Source: Sphagnum compactum
Lineage: Eukaryota; Bryophyta; Sphagnopsida; Sphagnales
Reading direction: 5' to 3'
Assembly: GCA_965153455.1 (NCBI GenBank)
Contig: OZ234496.1
Span: 3,100,001-3,164,000, forward strand
Length of the DNA: 64,000 bases
Shown: piece by piece, positions 59,871-64,000 of the stretch
How the letters are laid out: every line of letters starts with the position of its first letter
Position numbering within the stretch: the stretch's first letter is position 1
The notes under the pieces: model-generated
The model's database searches: none
What the model saw: only the letters and a program-made list of their open reading frames with translations
What the model was told of the DNA's origin: nothing
Translations under genes and position numbers: made by a program

Positions 59871-60510
59871 ATAAGCATTGGGGAACATGTCGATTCCCAC
59901 CAACCCATAGCAAACACAAGTGTTCAATAACATGGCACAAATTTACTAATGTTTCATTAAAGATTTCATTTTCATAATGACATTCATAGTAAGGTTAACG
60001 TAAAAGACAAAATTGTTTGTGTGGACAATTGAATGTCAACATGCATGTCATAAGAAAACCATACATTGAGGAACTTTAATATTGGTTTCACCTAATTGGC
60101 TATTACAGTTCCATGTTCATACAAATGTTTTTTTGTTGGCAATAGGGGCTAGTTGGTTCAAAACCAAACATAAAAACTTAACCAACTATTAGTTTATGCT
60201 TCTAGGTTGTTGAATAAAGCAAAATAAAATTATACCACAATAAAACAAAAGGCCTTACCAATGGTGTTTGCATTACATAAGTTTCAACATGACCTCTTGG
60301 GAAATAAGTTTGTGTTTTATGTTCATCACCTGGCATTAGTGTATCTAGTCAATGAGCCATAGGTGTAGCATAGGAAAATTGTTAGATGCCTTTTATTGTT
60401 CCTAGAGTACGACTTTAAGGTAGTGTACAAACTTGGCAAGAAACACGTGGTCGCAAATGTAGTGTCCAGATTGCCAAATACTCAACAACTTATTGGTGTT
60501 TTAGATAGAC
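59871..60510 (+). pseudogene. RT connection and RNase H remnant (element 2)
   Basis: Begins with VFNNMAQIY and CFIKDFIFIMTFIV-like text (RT thumb/connection). Then come KALPMVFALHKFQHDLLGNK, FVFYVHHLALVYLVNEP, LLLFLEYDFKVVYKLGKKH and VVANVVSRLPN, the classic end of the Ty3/Gypsy RNase H region. Stops interrupt it (for example after NEP). It is clearly contiguous with the RT domain once the TIR element is subtracted. Confidence 0.8.
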
Positions 60511-60699
60511 CATAAATGTTTCATTGTTTGTGGTCTAGTTTACATGGTTGTTAGAGGTAACAAATTACCTAACGATAGGCCAATTTTCGCATAATCTTTC
60601 AATAGCCTATAAATAGAAGATATCTCAATTGGCATAACCTTTTACAATAGAAAATAATGTATTGTGTAGGTGGGGATAGGACAACTAATTACAATGATG

Positions 60700-61200
60700 T
60701 TTAACAACTTCAAAGATAATTACTATGTTGTGGGAATTATATGAAGGGGTCAGAAGTGGACACTTTGCCTTGGATATCACACTAAAAAAGATTCTAGGTG
60801 GTCTAAAGACAACAAATTTGGTTTAACTAGTTATTTCATTACCAAAAGAACCATTCATGAAATGGGGTTTGGATTTCATGGGGCCAATTAGACTTGTTAA
60901 CATGCACATGGGGAACAAATACATACTTGTTGTGATGGATTATGCCACAAAGTGGGTGGAAGCAAGAGCATTACAAACGAACACAACTACAATCACAACC
61001 AAAATTCATTTATGATTACATCCCCACTCAGTATGGTTGTCCACTAACATTGGTTATTGATCAAGGGGTTGATCATTTTATTAATGATGTTATTAAACAT
61101 TTAACAAAACATTTTCTGTTGAAATTTACCAGTTCCACTACTTACTATCTACAAGGTAATGGACAAGCATAATTAACTAGTTGACAGGATAATCAGAGCA
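60700..61200 (+). pseudogene. Integrase core remnant (element 2)
   Basis: Reads LWELYEGVRSGHFA (end of the zinc-binding region), then [19 protein letters not shown] with the first catalytic Asp at 60872-60874, and [13 protein letters not shown]. After a frameshift comes LVIDQGVDHF with the second Asp at 61059-61061. The third acidic residue, expected in QGNGQAE, is replaced by a TAA stop at 61170-61172, a one-base change from GAA. The Asp-Glu spacing of 36 residues fits the DD35E pattern plus one inserted residue. Integrase inserts element DNA into the genome; this copy cannot. Confidence 0.85.
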
Positions 61201-61559
61201 TTGTTGACAAATTTTGTAAACAAGAATGAGAATGACTAGGATGAACATTTGTCTACGATACTATTTTTATATCATATAACATTCAAAATGGCAATGGGTT
61301 ACACACCCAACCAACCCTAATTAATGTATGGTTTACATCCATTGATGCCAATCAAGTATATTTTACTTTCACTTAGTGGCAGACCATGGGATACAAACTT
61401 AATACGAGTGTTGACGAATCATTTGTATGATTTGGAAAAGCTATAGGAGTATAGTATGGAGGCTTAAGATAATGTTGTGGAAGCACATTTCAACATGTTT
61501 TTTGTGGTTGCAACAACATCATCTTTGAAAAAACATTAAGGTTTGGTGATTATGTTTTG

Positions 61560-61811
61560 TGAATCCAAAAGGAAAAAGAAAAGGTTGTGAAATTTACTAG
61601 GCACCAATATGGACCTTACCATATACAATATTATCTTCTTAATAATATTGTACTATTTGTGACATTACGGAACTTTGAGCCACATCCAATATTGGTGAAT
61701 GTGAACAAGGTAAAACCTTATAGGTATTTGGAACATGTAATCACTCAATTGATTGCACGGACAACAATTAATCAAGATGTGAATGATGCCATTGAGTCAT
61801 GGGAGAATTAA
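61560..61811 (+). pseudogene. Integrase C-terminal region (element 2)
   Basis: An open stretch of about 74 codons contains RHQYGPYHIQYYLLNNIVLF and FEPHPILVNVNKVKPYRYL. It corresponds to the GPY/F-type module and the following conserved tail of Ty3/Gypsy integrases. No chromodomain is visible after it. It ends at the TAA at 61809-61811. Confidence 0.7.
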
Positions 61812-64000
61812 GCTAGTGGTATTTCAATTAGTAGTATAAATTCCAATACCAATATTTTGACAAGTTGTATGGATACTAATAATGGGAAGCAATCTAGGTT
61901 CAACCTATTTACTAAAATAATGAGCTTGAACAACAAGTCCATACATAGGCACCTATTAATGATCATGTCCAACACAACATTATGGATGTGTCCATTTTCA
62001 TGCAAGAGCCATCAACAAACCACATTGACAAATCCTTGCACATTTGTACGTTGGTGGCCCACATGGGAGCCATTACTATGTCACCAAGAAAGGAGGTTGT
62101 TAAGAAAAACAATTATCCTTTTAAACAAATTGCCTTAAGTGATGAGTGCGTTGACTTTTGTTTACAAACGACAATAAACATCCATTTTTTCTTGACATGG
62201 TCATTACAAATGGGTCACAAAATGAGTAATGAAAGTTATTTGGAGAGGTTAATGCACATTGCAGAAGGATAGGAAGCTAAGAGAAAATGGATTTTAGAAA
62301 AATAAAATAAAATGAGAAACAAAAGAAAATAGTGCATTCATGGTGCACCTTTGAAAGTATAATTTCTAGGATGACATCCACCATTGCCATTCCAAGTTTA
62401 CAAAAAAGTAAGAAAACAAAGGTGATATGGAGAAAATCGCCTAACATTGCAAGTTCAAAGTAACTAGTTGGCAGGAGCTTGAACACATGTTATAGAAACT
62501 TCATAGACAACAACAATGTTAGCAAACTAAGACAATGGTACTTATAGATTTAGAAGACAAAACATTTGTGGTTGAAGAGCAAGTGGAGGAAAAACCAATG
62601 ACACCACTTGTAATGACTACAACACTAGCATCAAAACCTCACATAAGTACCCATTTTGCTCAACATGCAAATCAAATAGGTACAACAAGCCAACATGTAC
62701 CATCAAATTTGCATTTTGTTAAGAGGCAGAAAGAAAAAATGTCCAAACCAATACTTCCAAAGGAGGAAGGCGAATATTAGTTTATACCAACACCACATAA
62801 ACACATGACAATAGAACTTGAATGCATATAGGCATGGGTAAGTATGAAAGGAAGATAATGAACTTGTGTGAATGTTATAGGTTTAGTGGGATTGTTTTTC
62901 ATCTATTGGACGACTCCGCAACATGATCTTTTAGTGTAAATTTTGAATACATGGAGGATCACCATAGATGATTATTTTTACACAAATGAAGAACAAGGTG
63001 GTGTGTATTAACAAACTTGTTATTACAAAAAAATTCAAGATTTTTAATACAAGTAACTTATAGATGGTTATTTACACAAATGACTATACAAAACATGCAT
63101 TTGCAAATATTACAATAGAACCTCATGCGCATGTTAGGAAGGACGAGTGGAAAGTTTCCAAGATGATGCATTCATATAACATCTGGTTTGCAATGCTATT
63201 GCAAATTAGTTACCAACACAAGTGGTTAAATTATTTCAACTTTTGGAATGTAATTACGTTCATGATTACAAATTCAAGAGATCCAGTTAATTGGGTTGAC
63301 ATCATGTTCAACCATATGAAGGAGTTGCAACCTTGATCCATAATTCAAACATAAATGCTGAATGGAACCGATAAGGTGGTGGAGAACAAGGATATTTGCA
63401 ATTCTATTCCATTGATTGAAATATTCATGCAAGACTAGTTTTTGGGAAAAGAGACACTAGAATTGGTACCCCCATCATCATCTAAAGGTGCAAGCGGCCA
63501 TAAGGTAAAACATGGTGCAACATTTACACAATAACTATCAACCACTTTGAATAGGTAATAATTAATCACCTAGGCAAGTAGACTGGGTGGAGCAAAAGCA
63601 TATGCATTTTTAGCACCAATATGTTATGTAGTTGGAGGAAGGAAAAGATGAAGGACCCTCTCTTTAGTGGCAAAAAAAGATGCAAGGACAACAAAAACAA
63701 CCAAAACCGAAATATAATGGCACACATGACAATGAAGTTAGACTTCAATTTCACATACGGGTCAAAGTCAACGTGCAAATTAAAACTCAAAGCAATGTTA
63801 GTTTCCTACACTTGCAATGGATGAAGACTTGAATATTTCCCACAACATGAACCTTTACACCAACATGAAACATTTGAACAACTTGAACCATTGGTGCGAT
63901 AGACAATACCTAAGCTAGAGCCAATTCAACCATGGCACACTAGGCTAAACCACAAATGGCGCACCTAAGTATTGAGGATATAAGGCTAAGATTTGATGCT
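61812..64000. other. Degenerate DNA, perhaps the 3' part of element 2 or edge of another element
   Basis: Plus-strand open frames of 60-96 codons occur (61857-62272, 62535-62780, 63064-63336, 63621-63824) but match no domain I know. Text near 63860-63890 (HETFEQLEPL) faintly recalls the Gln/Leu-rich Gag leader of element 1, so another Gag region may begin at the right edge. No LTR was recognised. Confidence 0.35.

Larger units (their letters stand above)
55540..61811 (+). mobile_element. Decayed Ty3/Gypsy LTR retrotransposon (element 2) with nested insertions
   Basis: The plus strand shows, in order, a protease region, pol linker, RT, RT connection and RNase H, integrase core and integrase C-terminus, with many stops and frameshifts. 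Protease and RT closely parallel element 1, so the two are one family. Two blocks break homology: about 57005-57765 before RT, and 58381-59870 after the RT palm. No LTRs or primer-binding site were recognised. The PR-RT-RH-IN order identifies Ty3/Gypsy as opposed to Ty1/Copia. Confidence 0.85.

Overview
This window looks like nuclear DNA of a land plant with a large, AT-rich, repeat-filled genome. The evidence is a multi-exon gene with GT-AG introns, badly decayed Ty3/Gypsy retrotransposons, and fragments of typical plant genes. I cannot settle the clade from sequence alone; a gymnosperm, fern or other non-grass lineage would fit. There is no sign of bacterial, organellar or viral-genome organisation, and I found no rRNA gene, tRNA gene or CRISPR array.

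Layout. 1-10.3 kb is gene-free AT-rich DNA with small tandem repeats. 10.6-16.4 kb is a wrecked Ty3/Gypsy element: a plus-strand fragment carrying a Gag-type zinc knuckle is joined head-on to a minus-strand gag-protease-RT-RNase H block that lacks integrase. 16.4-26.9 kb is repeat-rich DNA with foldback and MITE-like structures, microsatellites and long G or C runs. 27.0-32.7 kb holds the one convincing gene. It has a GC-rich, pyrimidine-rich leader and eight inferred coding exons for a protein of about 767 residues. An N-terminal MIP1-type leucine zipper is followed by a long disordered Ser/Pro/Lys-rich middle and an unrecognised C-terminus. The DUF547 domain that usually follows this zipper is not visible.

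36.0-37.2 kb (minus strand) is the most unusual locus. Pieces of three unrelated plant genes (a Sec14-like lipid-transfer protein, glycolate oxidase, and a DnaJ B12/B14-like chaperone) lie in one orientation within about 730 bp, below a GC-rich block with two adjacent G-boxes. This resembles gene-fragment capture by a Pack-type DNA transposon or Helitron. 37.2-55 kb is gene-free, with AT-rich tracts, a triplicated 142-bp unit and a dispersed hairpin repeat family. 55.1-61.8 kb (plus) is a second decayed Ty3/Gypsy element of the same family. It retains protease, RT, RNase H and integrase remnants and is interrupted by two later insertions. One is a 1,490-bp terminal-inverted-repeat element with a 3-bp target duplication. 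61.8-64 kb is degenerate, perhaps the edge of another retroelement.

Only the 28.4-32.7 kb gene seems able to make a full-length protein. All coordinates and readings were derived by eye; I ran no alignment or database search.
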